Assembly (NCBI GenBank): GCA_900550285.1
Contig: URRW01000007.1
Location: 1-64,000 of the forward strand
Direction of reading: 5' to 3'
Source: an uncultured Lachnospiraceae bacterium
Lineage (GTDB): Bacteria > Bacillota > Clostridia > Lachnospirales > Lachnospiraceae
DNA: 64,000 nt
A program made the position numbers and the translations under genes. Under the pieces are notes generated by a model. It was not told the DNA's origin and searched no databases. It was given only the letters and a program-made list of their open reading frames with translations. Positions 1 to 9,610 of the stretch are shown here, piece after piece (the stretch's first letter is position 1; every line of letters starts with the position of its first letter).

Positions 1-71
1 ACCACAAATGGATGCTCTTTTTTCATTCACTTGATAGGTGAAAAGCAATATTCAGTTAAAATACAGTAACT

Positions 72-90
72 ATGTGGCTTTCAGCCACAT
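72..90. other. perfect 8-bp stem-loop at end of the 83-codon ORF
   Basis: Bases 72-79 (ATGTGGCT) are the exact inverse complement of 83-90, with a 3-base loop. On the minus strand the stop codon of the small ORF at 81-332 lies inside the hairpin. No clean T-run follows on the minus strand, so it is at best a weak terminator. Confidence 0.4.
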
Positions 91-332
91 TCGTGGCAAA
101 GTCGTGAATAATTCAGGATTATACTAATCCAAAAAGTTTTTGTTTCAGCACATAGTATTCTTTTGGAAATAAAAGACCGGTGCAACCTCCACCAAAAGTT
201 TCCCAAAACACCACAACATAATAAGGCTACAAGCGGTTTTAACCAACCACATGCAAAAATCATAATTGGAAGAATTATATATGCTTCTGCCCCTATAATC
301 ATCAATGTATCAAATTTAAATCTATGAAACAT
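81..332 (-). CDS. small membrane protein, probably an N-terminal fragment of a larger polytopic protein
   Basis: This 83-residue ORF begins at an ATG preceded by a good ribosome site (AGGAG, 6 bases upstream), so it has a genuine start. The first 50 residues hold two hydrophobic segments (about 9-28 and 31-45) and look like the start of a polytopic membrane protein of the Wzy or GT-C type common in surface-polymer loci. After residue 50 the sequence becomes mixed and stops within a hairpin. I infer a truncated remnant, because the family members it resembles have many membrane spans; a genuine small membrane protein is the alternative. It is the most downstream gene of the window, 185 bases after the preceding gene, in the AT-rich segment. 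Confidence 0.4.
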   Translation of the reverse strand: MFHRFKFDTLMIIGAEAYIILPIMIFACGWLKPLVALLCCGVLGNFWWRLHRSFISKRILCAETKTFWISIILNYSRLCHECG

Positions 333-517
333 TTATTTTCTCCTATTACAAGTAGTAGTCTCTATAGTACCTCTCCAACAAGCATATGCTCTACTATGTC
401 ATAGCTACCTCATGTAGCAAAACTTCCAAAATAGACTTTTAAATTTTCTGATCTTTATAGTGATAAATCTATTATTTTATATATGGTAGTTTTAAAAGTA
501 CGCTTGCTATTTTACGG

Positions 518-2860
518 TTATATTTCTGACTCTTTCTTAGAAATATAGTATGATAATTTTTTCCTTAATATCGATATAATCATTCCAGCTATTGTAAATG
601 CTGATATAACCTCGCTCATTCTCCAATACCATGGTATTTTATATTCAACCTGAATTTTTCCTCTATAATATGCCGGAATTTGTACTCTGATTCTCTTTTC
701 TTCTCCAGTCTCTATTATAAATTCTTTTCCTGTACTATCTTCCGCTTCATAATTTTTATAGTCCAGCACTGGAATATCAACATGCCCCTCCTCTCCCTTC
801 GTATTAGAACACTCTACCCAATATACATCTTTATCGCGTCCCGATTCTATAATCTCTATTCCTTCACTTCCAAGCACTGAATTATCATCATATCCTTTGG
901 GTGCCCCCTTAGGCAAATACTCACCTGATCCAATCATCCGGCTATCAATATCCTGCTCATCTCTCCAATATATTTTTTCGCTCTTTTGCGTATAGTCGGT
1001 TATAAAAAAGCTTGCAGAAATAAGCCCTAATACAATGAAAATACTAACAATACTATAACATATCGCTTGCTTTCCTTCTGACTTTATCCACCTTACAACT
1101 ACTACCGCAGTGAAAGAAGCGCAAACAGATGCAATACTTAAAAATCTCCATGGAAATTGCACTCCGTTCATCACAAATAAAACAATTTTCCCAAAATGTT
1201 CAAACAAATCATATGGAAAATATGTTGTTGTTGCAAATAATGCAATCAATGAAAATATAAATACAATGTATCCAAACTTTCCTACTCTGTCCTTTTCCTT
1301 TTTTAAATTAATCAAACAAATGACATACAGTATAATTGCCGCCAGTAAAGCTCCCCCAATTGCATAAGACATCTCTATTCCACCTGTTAACTCGCCAGAT
1401 ATAGGATATTGCTTTCCTTCTCCACCTCCAAACAGTGTAAATAACTGATTCAATGTTACAGCTCTTTCTGTAAAAACTCCCGGAGCAAACGTATCTTTTA
1501 CTTTAATCCCCGTTCTCATATAATCTGCAAATGGCACTAAGAACCATAGGCTCATACCCATTGTCAACGATGCAGCTTTGAATAACTGTAAAAATATTTT
1601 TTTTGTAAAAGTTTTTTTAATACATAATACACAAAAGAATGCTGTCATCAAAAAAGCGGAAAATAAACTAATAATATGACTGTTTACCAAACCACAAAAT
1701 CCAACTGCTAAAAACCAATAATTTTTTCGATTTTCTTTTCTTTCCATATCATCTGTATAAATCCGATATAATCCATAAATAATCAGTGGATAAAAGCACA
1801 TTGCAGTGTATTCCCCTACTGCCGCCCTTAAGTAAATACACTCCAAACGATATGGTGCTGTCATATAAATAAAAGCACCCAAAACAGCCAATTTCTCATT
1901 CTTAAATATACTTTTTGTTGTCAGAAACATAATAACACATGTAGCAATATTTATTAATAAAATAAATATCTGATATGCATCTTGCACTGACCATCCAAGT
2001 ATCCTCATTACAGCAGGAATATACAAAAATATATCACCATAAAAAATTGACACTGGATATCCAGCTCCATTCAAAGAGCTAAAATGCATTCGCACTGGAA
2101 ATTGCCCCGCCATCAAAGAATTTTTTAATCCTTCTATTCTATTCAAATGAAATGGCAAATCATGCCCATCATAAAAGTATTCTGTAAAAACGGGTAAACT
2201 TGAAAAAATAATAATTAAACCAAGTAAAAAAGCAGTCGTCAATTGTTCTTTTTCGAATAAGTACTTTTTTTTCTTATATAAATAAAGCAAAGTATCTATT
2301 GCAGCAATTATCAGTAGTGCATAAACTAATTGTTTCACTTTCCAATCATTTGTCTCTGTTACAGAAATCTCATTGACAAACAGCCAACTATCACCTCCGT
2401 AATTTATAATAAGCTGATAATCATCTATTGCATTTCCTGATTCAAAAGTAAATACTACCTCTTCCTTATCTTGACTTAAAGGCACCTCCCACCTGCCCAT
2501 TTTTATCGTGTATTGATTTGACATTACCACTGTTTTATAAGTTGACGTATCTGCTCCCGTCGAATAGGATATACGTACCTGATAACTTCCTCTATCAGCA
2601 TCGATAAAAGGCATTCTAATGAAATAATTCTCTGCCAGATTAGAATCTGTTTCTACCATCGTCTCATCTATATACCACCCATTTTCCATCTCATCTGAAA
2701 ACTTATCTAAAAATACAGCACCCTCTGCCTCCAAATTTTTTCCTTCAAAAACAAAGCTTTGCAATGGACGAAGAAACGGCAAAAGGCATATTAAGATAAC
2801 TAATATTTCAATAATCGCAAGACACCATTTATAATTCTTCTGAATAAAATTTTTCTTCAT
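518..2860 (-). CDS. YfhO/PTPS-related polytopic membrane protein (GT-C type)
   Basis: About 780 residues. A membrane span near the N-terminus (about 10-30) is followed by a soluble, probably extracytoplasmic beta-rich domain (to about 180), then roughly a dozen membrane spans, a second outside domain near 670-750, a last span and a basic tail. The loop after an early span carries the acidic motif YDGHDLPFHLNR, typical of the '6-pyruvoyl-tetrahydropterin synthase-related' membrane domain and YfhO-like GT-C proteins, which are thought to transfer sugars from polyprenyl-phosphate donors outside the cell. The ATG at 2860 is chosen because the upstream in-frame start is a GTG with no spacing to a ribosome site, although the site for the ATG is also weak. 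Donor and acceptor cannot be told from sequence. It lies in the AT-rich segment, 86 bases after the preceding gene. Confidence 0.75.
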   Translation of the reverse strand: MKKNFIQKNYKWCLAIIEILVILICLLPFLRPLQSFVFEGKNLEAEGAVFLDKFSDEMENGWYIDETMVETDSNLAENYFIRMPFIDADRGSYQVRISYSTGADTSTYKTVVMSNQYTIKMGRWEVPLSQDKEEVVFTFESGNAIDDYQLIINYGGDSWLFVNEISVTETNDWKVKQLVYALLIIAAIDTLLYLYKKKKYLFEKEQLTTAFLLGLIIIFSSLPVFTEYFYDGHDLPFHLNRIEGLKNSLMAGQFPVRMHFSSLNGAGYPVSIFYGDIFLYIPAVMRILGWSVQDAYQIFILLINIATCVIMFLTTKSIFKNEKLAVLGAFIYMTAPYRLECIYLRAAVGEYTAMCFYPLIIYGLYRIYTDDMERKENRKNYWFLAVGFCGLVNSHIISLFSAFLMTAFFCVLCIKKTFTKKIFLQLFKAASLTMGMSLWFLVPFADYMRTGIKVKDTFAPGVFTERAVTLNQLFTLFGGGEGKQYPISGELTGGIEMSYAIGGALLAAIILYVICLINLKKEKDRVGKFGYIVFIFSLIALFATTTYFPYDLFEHFGKIVLFVMNGVQFPWRFLSIASVCASFTAVVVVRWIKSEGKQAICYSIVSIFIVLGLISASFFITDYTQKSEKIYWRDEQDIDSRMIGSGEYLPKGAPKGYDDNSVLGSEGIEIIESGRDKDVYWVECSNTKGEEGHVDIPVLDYKNYEAEDSTGKEFIIETGEEKRIRVQIPAYYRGKIQVEYKIPWYWRMSEVISAFTIAGMIISILRKKLSYYISKKESEI

Positions 2861-2946
2861 TTTCTCACTTTTCCTCACTTCCTTTATATCTTCTCTAAGA
2901 TGCTATTTTCCTGCTTCTGTAATCCGTTTTTAACAATTTTTACAAC

Positions 2947-4923
2947 TTATTCTAAATCGTTATTTATAATATCTAAATTATTTTTCAAATATTTCTCTTT
3001 ATTTTTCTTCCACGCAGGTCCCAAAGTATACATTACGCCCACTACATCTATCCCCATCGAGATATATGAAAAAATTTTAAAGTTATACTTATTATCTAAA
3101 TAAATTGCTATTGCCGTTACCCCAACAAGCCCTCCTGCTTTCCACACAATACTCCAAAGAAACAAAAGTATATTTCGTCGATGGTTCTTTTTCCATAAAT
3201 CTTCTTTCTCTTTCTGATGATACCTATTGAGCTCATCACGCAGTAATGCATTTTCCTCAGATGACTCTTTTATTACATTAGCTTGTGCCACAATCACTTC
3301 ATCCTTTTCAAACAACTTTTTATCTCTATCAGCCCTTAAAGCCTTATTTATTTCTTCTTTCTCTTGAAGAGTCTTGTTGGTATTTTTAATTTGTTCTTCG
3401 TATCTACTCAAATATTCAGGTGTAAAATCCATTATTTCATCAATATCATCTACTTGCAGATCTTCTGGAAGAACCGGCTTATTTCTAAGAGTAATAATAC
3501 GCGCAGAAACTTGGTCATCGTCAATAATCCCATTTTCATATTCTTTCTTTATCTTTGCGAACTCTCTTTCCGCTTTTCTCGCTACACTCGCAGATAAAAC
3601 AATTCGTGCTTTCAATACTGCATTTACACTCGAAGGAAATTTAAATTTAGCAAATCCATTGCCAAGTTTATACCAAAGCAAACTAGTTATTCTATCAAGA
3701 GAAACTGCAAAATTACAGATACTATCTAAACCTTCTGCAACTCTAATATTTTCTGATAATTCCTTAGATATAAGAAGGGTTGTCCGGGAATTTGTTACAA
3801 TAATATGTTCCGATTCAATGTCACTATGGAAATACTTTCCATTACGAAGCTTATTAATATGGCTGATAAGCCTAACCGCCACTTCTTTTTTCTTTCCCTT
3901 GTCTTCCTCCTCATCATAATCAAAACTCTCCAGATTATTAGAGAAATATTCTTCATCATAATAATTATCATGTGGATCTTCCGTAATACCAAAGGAATAC
4001 CGTAATTTATAATAGAAATCTGATTTTTTCACATCCACATCTGCAGCTGTATAGCATCCATCTGTTATTGCTTTCATTGCCGGTTTATTCAGTAAACAGT
4101 ATTTTTTACCTTCCACTATATCGCTTGCCGTTCCAAAAAATTCATCAATTTCTTTCTTAACTTCAGAAAAATAATGAAGAGCTATCTTTTTCATCTTCCC
4201 TGCATTTGCTGTGCGGACTTGTGTAAAAAAATCATCTGCAAATTGTTGAAATATCTCTCCATTATATCCGATAAGACTAAACAAAACTTCTGTTCCTAAA
4301 TAAAGTGCCAGCGGCTTCGTAATACTCCCAGTTTCTCCAATACTATGACTTAGTCCCATATAAAGGATACTTCCTTCACGTATTTTGTTCAGTCCGTCTT
4401 GGATTTCTTTATTATGTTCATTTTCCAAAACAAACTCTCCGATAAGTTCCGAATACTTTATTGAATGTGAAGATGTATCTTCCACTAAAAAATTAACAAG
4501 TTCCTGTGTAAGTATTTCCTCACTGATCATATTATTACCGGTTTTAACTGATATGTACTCCGACAACAACTTAATTATACATGCTTCATATTTATCTGAT
4601 TCTTTTTTTGTTTCTTCGAATAGCGTGTCTGTGCATACATTTTTCCTTAAAATATCATATGTTCCATCTGATAAGGTTGCCTCTGGCATATTTTTAAGTG
4701 CAGTCTTAATAACTGCTTCGGGAATCGAAAAGCAAAAATGATTATTCAAACGGCTTTTCATCTCAATAGCAGAAAAAGAATACAATGCATCATTAAAAAT
4801 AATGTATCTGATAAACTCTCTCAAAATTTGATACTGACTTTGATATTTCTTTGCATCCGATAAACTTTTTAATATAGCAAATGATGCCATAATCGACGTT
4901 GTATTTGTTCTCTGCGTTGCCAT
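2947..4923 (-). CDS. large protein of unknown function with coiled coil and C-terminal membrane hairpin
   Basis: 658 residues from the ATG at 4923, which has GGGAG five bases upstream; the earlier in-frame ATG at 4950 lies inside the previous gene and lacks a site. I do not recognise the family. Visible parts are a helical N-terminal region (1-110), a middle region with the stretch YLGTEVLFSLIG (about 215), an acidic low-complexity patch rich in D, E and Y (about 325-350), a long charged coiled coil (about 510-590) and two hydrophobic segments near 600-650 with a lysine-rich tail. YLGTEVLFSLIG recalls the first strand of PIN-like nucleases (LDTNILFSLLG) with the acidic residue lost; that is a weak inference. 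It starts 10 bases after the GT4 gene and is probably co-transcribed. Nothing links it chemically to polysaccharide synthesis; a defence or signalling role is possible but unproven. Confidence 0.6.
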   Translation of the reverse strand: MATQRTNTTSIMASFAILKSLSDAKKYQSQYQILREFIRYIIFNDALYSFSAIEMKSRLNNHFCFSIPEAVIKTALKNMPEATLSDGTYDILRKNVCTDTLFEETKKESDKYEACIIKLLSEYISVKTGNNMISEEILTQELVNFLVEDTSSHSIKYSELIGEFVLENEHNKEIQDGLNKIREGSILYMGLSHSIGETGSITKPLALYLGTEVLFSLIGYNGEIFQQFADDFFTQVRTANAGKMKKIALHYFSEVKKEIDEFFGTASDIVEGKKYCLLNKPAMKAITDGCYTAADVDVKKSDFYYKLRYSFGITEDPHDNYYDEEYFSNNLESFDYDEEEDKGKKKEVAVRLISHINKLRNGKYFHSDIESEHIIVTNSRTTLLISKELSENIRVAEGLDSICNFAVSLDRITSLLWYKLGNGFAKFKFPSSVNAVLKARIVLSASVARKAEREFAKIKKEYENGIIDDDQVSARIITLRNKPVLPEDLQVDDIDEIMDFTPEYLSRYEEQIKNTNKTLQEKEEINKALRADRDKKLFEKDEVIVAQANVIKESSEENALLRDELNRYHQKEKEDLWKKNHRRNILLFLWSIVWKAGGLVGVTAIAIYLDNKYNFKIFSYISMGIDVVGVMYTLGPAWKKNKEKYLKNNLDIINNDLE

Positions 4924-4933
4924 CTTTTCTCCC

Positions 4934-6160
4934 TCACTTTGACCTTTCATAAATCCCTATAAGCCTTTCAACATATTCTTCCACTCCCGTAAAATCCTTT
5001 TTCCAACAGTTATCCGAATACTCTTTCAGCTTTTCATCATTTTCCCATAAGTATTCTATCTTCTGAACCAATTCTGCCTCATTTCCACTCTCAAATAATT
5101 CTCCCGTTTCTCCTTCATCAATCAGTTCTGGAATACCTCCTATTCTTGCTCCCAACACTGGAGTTCCATTCTCTATGGACTCCATCACGGAAAACGGACA
5201 GTTTTCATACCACTCTGACGGATAAATACTGAATTTTGCCTTTTGGATTTCCTGCTTTAATTCTTCTCCGGACAGGAATCCTCTGTTTTCAATATTGGAA
5301 AGCTGGTTTACCTTCTCTTCTAACGGTCCCTTTCCTGCAAAGACAAATGGAATGTGCGGCAGTTTCTCACAGGCATTCAATAGCGACTCAATTCCCTTTT
5401 CTTTTGAATAACGCCCAAAATAGATAACATAATTACCCTTTTCTGTTTTTCCAGCTACCTTTTGACTTACCACTGAAAAATTATGCATTACCACAGTCTT
5501 CCCGGATAACTGCGGATGTTGCTCCAGTTTTTCCTGTATAAAGTAACTGGGGCATATTACTGTATCAATATAACGATAAGCTTTAAAAATTCGATAGAAA
5601 TACCCTTCTGCTGCCCCCAAAATACTCTTTACCAAAGAACCATGGATGCATTTTCCTCTCACACAATATCCATAATTTCCTCCCAGACATTTTTCACAAT
5701 TCTGTTCCGATATAGGACTCCGAAGCATATGGTTTGGACAAACCAGCTGATAATCATGCGCTGTAAAAAGTATTCTTACGTTTTTTCCTGTTTTTTTTTC
5801 ATATTTCTTTATTTCAAATATAACTGAAGGTGTGATTTGAAAATTAAAATTATTCAAATGTATCACATCAGGCTCAAAATCTTTCAACACCTTTCTAATT
5901 TCTTTTCTTGCTTCTATAGAATAAATAATTTTAAAAGGGTACATCAGCTTTGCAAGTTTTCCCGTATGAAAATCCATATTCGAAGTATATGCATTCACTT
6001 TATTCCCTACAATATTTCGTTCATCATTCATTCCAAAATACTGTACTTCATGTCCTTGACGTTTTAATTCTTCTCCTAATTTAAAAATATAGGTTTCAGA
6101 ACCGCCATTTGGATATAAAAACTTATTTATAATCAAAATTTTTTTTAACTTCTCTGCCAT
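4934..6160 (-). CDS. GT4-family glycosyltransferase
   Basis: 408 residues with the GT-B layout of family 4. The N-terminal domain has NGGSETYIFKLGEEL, the acceptor-side glycine-rich loop. The C-terminal domain has YFGRYSKEKGIESLL and the EX7E donor-site motif in ENCPFSVME, followed by GGIPEL. Between the domains' first strands is a cysteine-rich insert (about residues 137-170, six cysteines including CEKC) seen in a subgroup of GT4 enzymes and possibly metal-binding. It should act on the cytoplasmic face, adding a hexose or related sugar to the lipid-linked glycan; the sugar is not predictable. Its start overlaps the end of the preceding Wzy-like gene by 38 bases, so the two are likely translationally coupled. 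It is AT-rich like its neighbours. Confidence 0.85.
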   Translation of the reverse strand: MAEKLKKILIINKFLYPNGGSETYIFKLGEELKRQGHEVQYFGMNDERNIVGNKVNAYTSNMDFHTGKLAKLMYPFKIIYSIEARKEIRKVLKDFEPDVIHLNNFNFQITPSVIFEIKKYEKKTGKNVRILFTAHDYQLVCPNHMLRSPISEQNCEKCLGGNYGYCVRGKCIHGSLVKSILGAAEGYFYRIFKAYRYIDTVICPSYFIQEKLEQHPQLSGKTVVMHNFSVVSQKVAGKTEKGNYVIYFGRYSKEKGIESLLNACEKLPHIPFVFAGKGPLEEKVNQLSNIENRGFLSGEELKQEIQKAKFSIYPSEWYENCPFSVMESIENGTPVLGARIGGIPELIDEGETGELFESGNEAELVQKIEYLWENDEKLKEYSDNCWKKDFTGVEEYVERLIGIYERSK

Positions 6161-7700
6161 ATTCTTTTTTCCTTTTATATTGTATACCTACAAATACATA
6201 AGCTAACGCTCCGGCTGCACTTCCTGCTGTCAACGCAGCAGCTATTAATTCCCTGAAATGCTCTAAACGCACAATATTCCCGGAGTAAATTACCATTTCT
6301 GTCTCCTGATCCACATAACCAATAACCCTGTCCTGATGATTTTGCGCATTTTGCGCAACTTCCTCCGGTGTCAGCCATACAGATTCTCTTTCTCCTTCTA
6401 TATCGCATTCCTTTCTCGGAACAATGACCCGTTCTGGATCTATTTTTACAGTCTGATAAACTGCTGCACCAATTACCACCCCAAAAGCTGCCACCAGACA
6501 AATTGCTGCCCATTCCTTTTTCAATTTTTTCTTTGCATTCCCTTTTTCAGGAAATACAGGAACAGCTATTTCTTTCTCTGCCAGATCTGTAAACCCGTAT
6601 TCCCGCCTTCCATCCTCTTTAAACAGCAGATTATCCATAAAAATAAGTGATATATTTTTAAACGATGTGTTAAACAAAAAAGGTTCAGCAAGACCCGCAA
6701 ACAAACTGCTTAGAACAACGCATATTTCTTTTCCCTTCTGTTCTTTGCACTCACGATGAATCAGAATCATATATGCACCTATGATAACCGCAAAAATAAC
6801 TACTCCATAAGTAACAAATGCAAATACATAGGAATTATCCATTGTCTGATCGAAAGTGATGATCTTCTCCAATCTGGTTCCCAGTAATGTCGGAGGCTGC
6901 ATTGTCAAAAATTTTCTCGCCAGACGGAATCTGGTATTTGTGATACGATCGACTACTTCAAATGCTTTCCCTTGTAAAACCCAAGGTGCAACCAAGGAAT
7001 AAATCAAGAAAACCGGAAACACCAGCTGTATCAACGCTTTCTCAAATTTATTCAATTTTTCCCGATAAGCCCAATATAAGTTCAAAATTAAATATGCCGT
7101 TACAACCAAAAGTCCCGTATTGCTTAGAGAATATAGAAATACCAATATATTTCCAAACATCAGTCCCAGCGCCTTTTTCCAGTTAAATCTGCTTTGATCT
7201 GCCAAAACAATCAATACTACAAGAGTAAAATAAGATATGTGCAGAACATTGGGATGGCTATACCCCATTCCCCACCTGATTACCATTCCCATTCCATATT
7301 TATCGTGTACCTTAAATGGACCATCCACCAGATGCAGGGCATGAATCAGAAACATAGCTCCAAATGATAATGACCAGCAATACAAGGCTACTCTAATTAG
7401 TCGTTTCTGTGAAACATTTTTTAGTCCCGTTACTACCATTACGCAAAATAAAATACCTTTTTCTCCTGAGACTAGATAAACAATACCTCCCAAAGCAACC
7501 AGACCAATCACCCAGCACAGTTCCCTGAATGTATAAAGAGTCATGCACATTTTACTAAACCATGCTGCCAATGCTGCCACAAGAAATATCTTAAAAACAG
7601 TTTGTCCATCATATAAACCAATTCCTTTCGCTGTCAACAAAAGGCAAAAAAACAGTAGGTATAATAATTCCGATATTTTTATAGTTTGTTTGCGTAGCAT
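6123..7700 (-). CDS. Wzy-like polymerase/ligase membrane protein with extra C-terminal domain
   Basis: 525 residues. The first 400 residues have about ten membrane spans and the loop pattern of O-antigen polymerases, including MGYSHPNVLHISYF, which parallels LGVGNSNALAIMIW in the Wzy-like protein at 17706-18917. Unusually, there is a further C-terminal region with a span near 415-435, about 75 soluble residues and another span before a basic tail; the topology resembles a small Wzz-like loop, but I see no sequence support for that. ATG at 7700 was chosen because GGGAG precedes it by 8 bases; longer in-frame starts have none. It is the first gene of the AT-rich segment in transcription order, 142 bases after the AAA-ATPase/nuclease gene. 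Role by family: joining repeat units on the outer face of the membrane. Confidence 0.65.
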   Translation of the reverse strand: MLRKQTIKISELLYLLFFCLLLTAKGIGLYDGQTVFKIFLVAALAAWFSKMCMTLYTFRELCWVIGLVALGGIVYLVSGEKGILFCVMVVTGLKNVSQKRLIRVALYCWSLSFGAMFLIHALHLVDGPFKVHDKYGMGMVIRWGMGYSHPNVLHISYFTLVVLIVLADQSRFNWKKALGLMFGNILVFLYSLSNTGLLVVTAYLILNLYWAYREKLNKFEKALIQLVFPVFLIYSLVAPWVLQGKAFEVVDRITNTRFRLARKFLTMQPPTLLGTRLEKIITFDQTMDNSYVFAFVTYGVVIFAVIIGAYMILIHRECKEQKGKEICVVLSSLFAGLAEPFLFNTSFKNISLIFMDNLLFKEDGRREYGFTDLAEKEIAVPVFPEKGNAKKKLKKEWAAICLVAAFGVVIGAAVYQTVKIDPERVIVPRKECDIEGERESVWLTPEEVAQNAQNHQDRVIGYVDQETEMVIYSGNIVRLEHFRELIAAALTAGSAAGALAYVFVGIQYKRKKEYGREVKKNFDYK

Positions 7701-7842
7701 AATAGTTTCTCCCATAATATTGCAATCTTTCAGAAATTTTTCTGGGCATGTGGGCATACGAGTGTAGTCTATACCATAACCCGCTTATAAATGCTGAAAT
7801 TAAACAAGTAATTTTCACATTTAAATTTTATACGCACTTTTC

Positions 7843-9564
7843 CTAATTAATCCCCTTCCCAATCAACACCCTTTTCCCCTCAAATGCCACCCCATAGCAT
7901 CGTATCTTCTCCTTCCTAATCCCTCTCTCCATCAGCCCCGCCGCATACCGCTTCTCTTCTATCTGCCCAAGCGCCGCCTGCACCGTCTCCTCCAGCGTCT
8001 TTTCCCTGTTCGGCTGGAATACCTTAAACTCCAAAATAACCGCATCATCCTCCTGACGGATCGGCTCAAGGCACACGTCATACCTGCCAAAGCCGCTCTC
8101 CCGGTTGGATGCAACCATATATCTTCCTGTCAGTTCCACCAAAAGCCCCAACACAAAGCCGTGATAGAAACGCTCCGGCTCCGCCTTTCCGGAAGGATTT
8201 CTCCCCACATCAAAAAAACTGAATACGGTCTGCGAAACCCGGTTCATATATTCATTCATCGCATCCACATCATCCGAAAGCAGCGCCCTCACAAAGTCGT
8301 TATAGTCCCCGGATACCCTTCCGAACCACCCCTGCACCATCTTGCGGAACATGATCTTCACTTCAAAATTTGTCAGCTCCAGCTCGTATTCCTCGCGCCA
8401 GTCTCCCCACTCCGATGTGACGATCCTGATATTCTTCGCTTTCAGATACCCGCTTGCCAGAAGCAGGCTCCAGATTGCGGACTCGTTATCCTCCAGCTGG
8501 TTATAAACAATCTGCTCATCCACTTCTGTTATCAGCGTTTCTCCCCGCAGCAGCCTTTCAAAGGACAGTTTCACATCCCTGTTCCCCTCCCGGATCAGCT
8601 TGCTCACAAGGCTGTTGGCGCTGGTATTTGCCCAGTATGCCCTCGGCTTTTTTTGATCCAGATAGTTAATGATCGACCACGGATTATAAATATCCTTTGT
8701 ATGACCGAAAATAAAACCGTCGTACCATTTTTTTACCGTCTCGGCCTGATCTGAAAGCCCGAACTCTTCCAAAGCCTCCATCACTTCCTCCCGGGTAAAT
8801 CCAAAAGCATCCGCATACTCATCGGAGGTCGTCGTAATAACCTTCAGATTATTCAGATCCGAAAAGATCGATTCCTTGCTTACCCTTGTGATTCCGGTCA
8901 TCAGTGCCCGCTCCACATAAGGATTTGTTTTAAAAGTCGCGTTAAAAAGGCCCCTGCAAAAGCCGGTAAATTCGTTCCGGTAGCCATTTACATAGGCTTC
9001 CTGCATCGGCGTGTCATATTCGTCCAAAAGAATGATCGCTTTTTTGCCATAGTAACGGTACAGATACTCTGCAAGGCGCTGAACGGACATTGTCAGCACC
9101 GGCTCTAATTCTCCTGCATTTTCCTCATCTCCGCACAACAGGCGATAGCTCTCTTTTTCTTCCTCAGCCAAAACAGCTTCCTCTGTCAGGAAGAAATATC
9201 TCCTGTACAGCTCTCCGATGATCAGTCTTACCTTTTCGATACAGGAACAATAATCCCTCTCCTTCACATTCGCAAACGACAGAAAGATCACCGGCCATGT
9301 TCCCTGCATCCGCCGATAGTTCTCATGCTCCCAGATGGAAAGTCCCTCAAACAGATCGCTGCGTCCCGCATATTTCACGGAGAAAAACTGTTCCGTCATG
9401 CTCATATTCAGCGTTTTTCCAAAGCGCCTCGGGCGCATGATGACCGTCACATCATCCATGCTCTCCCACCACTGCCGGATAAAATCCGTTTTATCAATAT
9501 AAAAACAGTTATCCCTGCGGATTTTTGAAAAATCCTGTCTGCCGATTGCTACCGTCCGTGCCAT
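7843..9564 (-). CDS. AAA-ATPase-like protein with C-terminal PD-(D/E)XK nuclease domain
   Basis: 573 residues from the ATG at 9564, which has GGGAGG seven bases upstream. The N-terminal half is the AAA-ATPase-like domain: a Walker A variant RPRRFGKTLN (about residue 45) and Walker B in AIILLDEYDTP (about 195). The C-terminal part fits the PD-(D/E)XK domain usually fused to it (PDDEXK_9), with GFGRYDVCLEP and ILEFKVFQP supplying the D and ExK residues. Such proteins are often present in many copies in gut Bacteroidetes and Clostridia and their cellular role is not established. Nothing in the sequence links it to polysaccharide synthesis. It sits exactly between the AT-rich left segment and the GC-rich glycan genes, so it may mark an insertion or an exchange boundary. 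It looks complete. Confidence 0.88.
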   Translation of the reverse strand: MARTVAIGRQDFSKIRRDNCFYIDKTDFIRQWWESMDDVTVIMRPRRFGKTLNMSMTEQFFSVKYAGRSDLFEGLSIWEHENYRRMQGTWPVIFLSFANVKERDYCSCIEKVRLIIGELYRRYFFLTEEAVLAEEEKESYRLLCGDEENAGELEPVLTMSVQRLAEYLYRYYGKKAIILLDEYDTPMQEAYVNGYRNEFTGFCRGLFNATFKTNPYVERALMTGITRVSKESIFSDLNNLKVITTTSDEYADAFGFTREEVMEALEEFGLSDQAETVKKWYDGFIFGHTKDIYNPWSIINYLDQKKPRAYWANTSANSLVSKLIREGNRDVKLSFERLLRGETLITEVDEQIVYNQLEDNESAIWSLLLASGYLKAKNIRIVTSEWGDWREEYELELTNFEVKIMFRKMVQGWFGRVSGDYNDFVRALLSDDVDAMNEYMNRVSQTVFSFFDVGRNPSGKAEPERFYHGFVLGLLVELTGRYMVASNRESGFGRYDVCLEPIRQEDDAVILEFKVFQPNREKTLEETVQAALGQIEEKRYAAGLMERGIRKEKIRCYGVAFEGKRVLIGKGIN

Positions 9565-9610
9565 GCGTACGCCTCCCTTCATTCCTTCCCGGATCCGCTC
9601 ATACTCCCCT

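Noticed and set aside
333..517. Promoter in the spacer before the small left-end ORF
   Set aside because: AT-rich sequence offers many partial matches, but none has both boxes at 16-18 base spacing.
7701..7842. Promoter before the AT-rich Wzy-like gene
   Set aside because: TTACTT and TTATAA are about 15 bases apart, a poor match; at this composition such matches are expected by chance.
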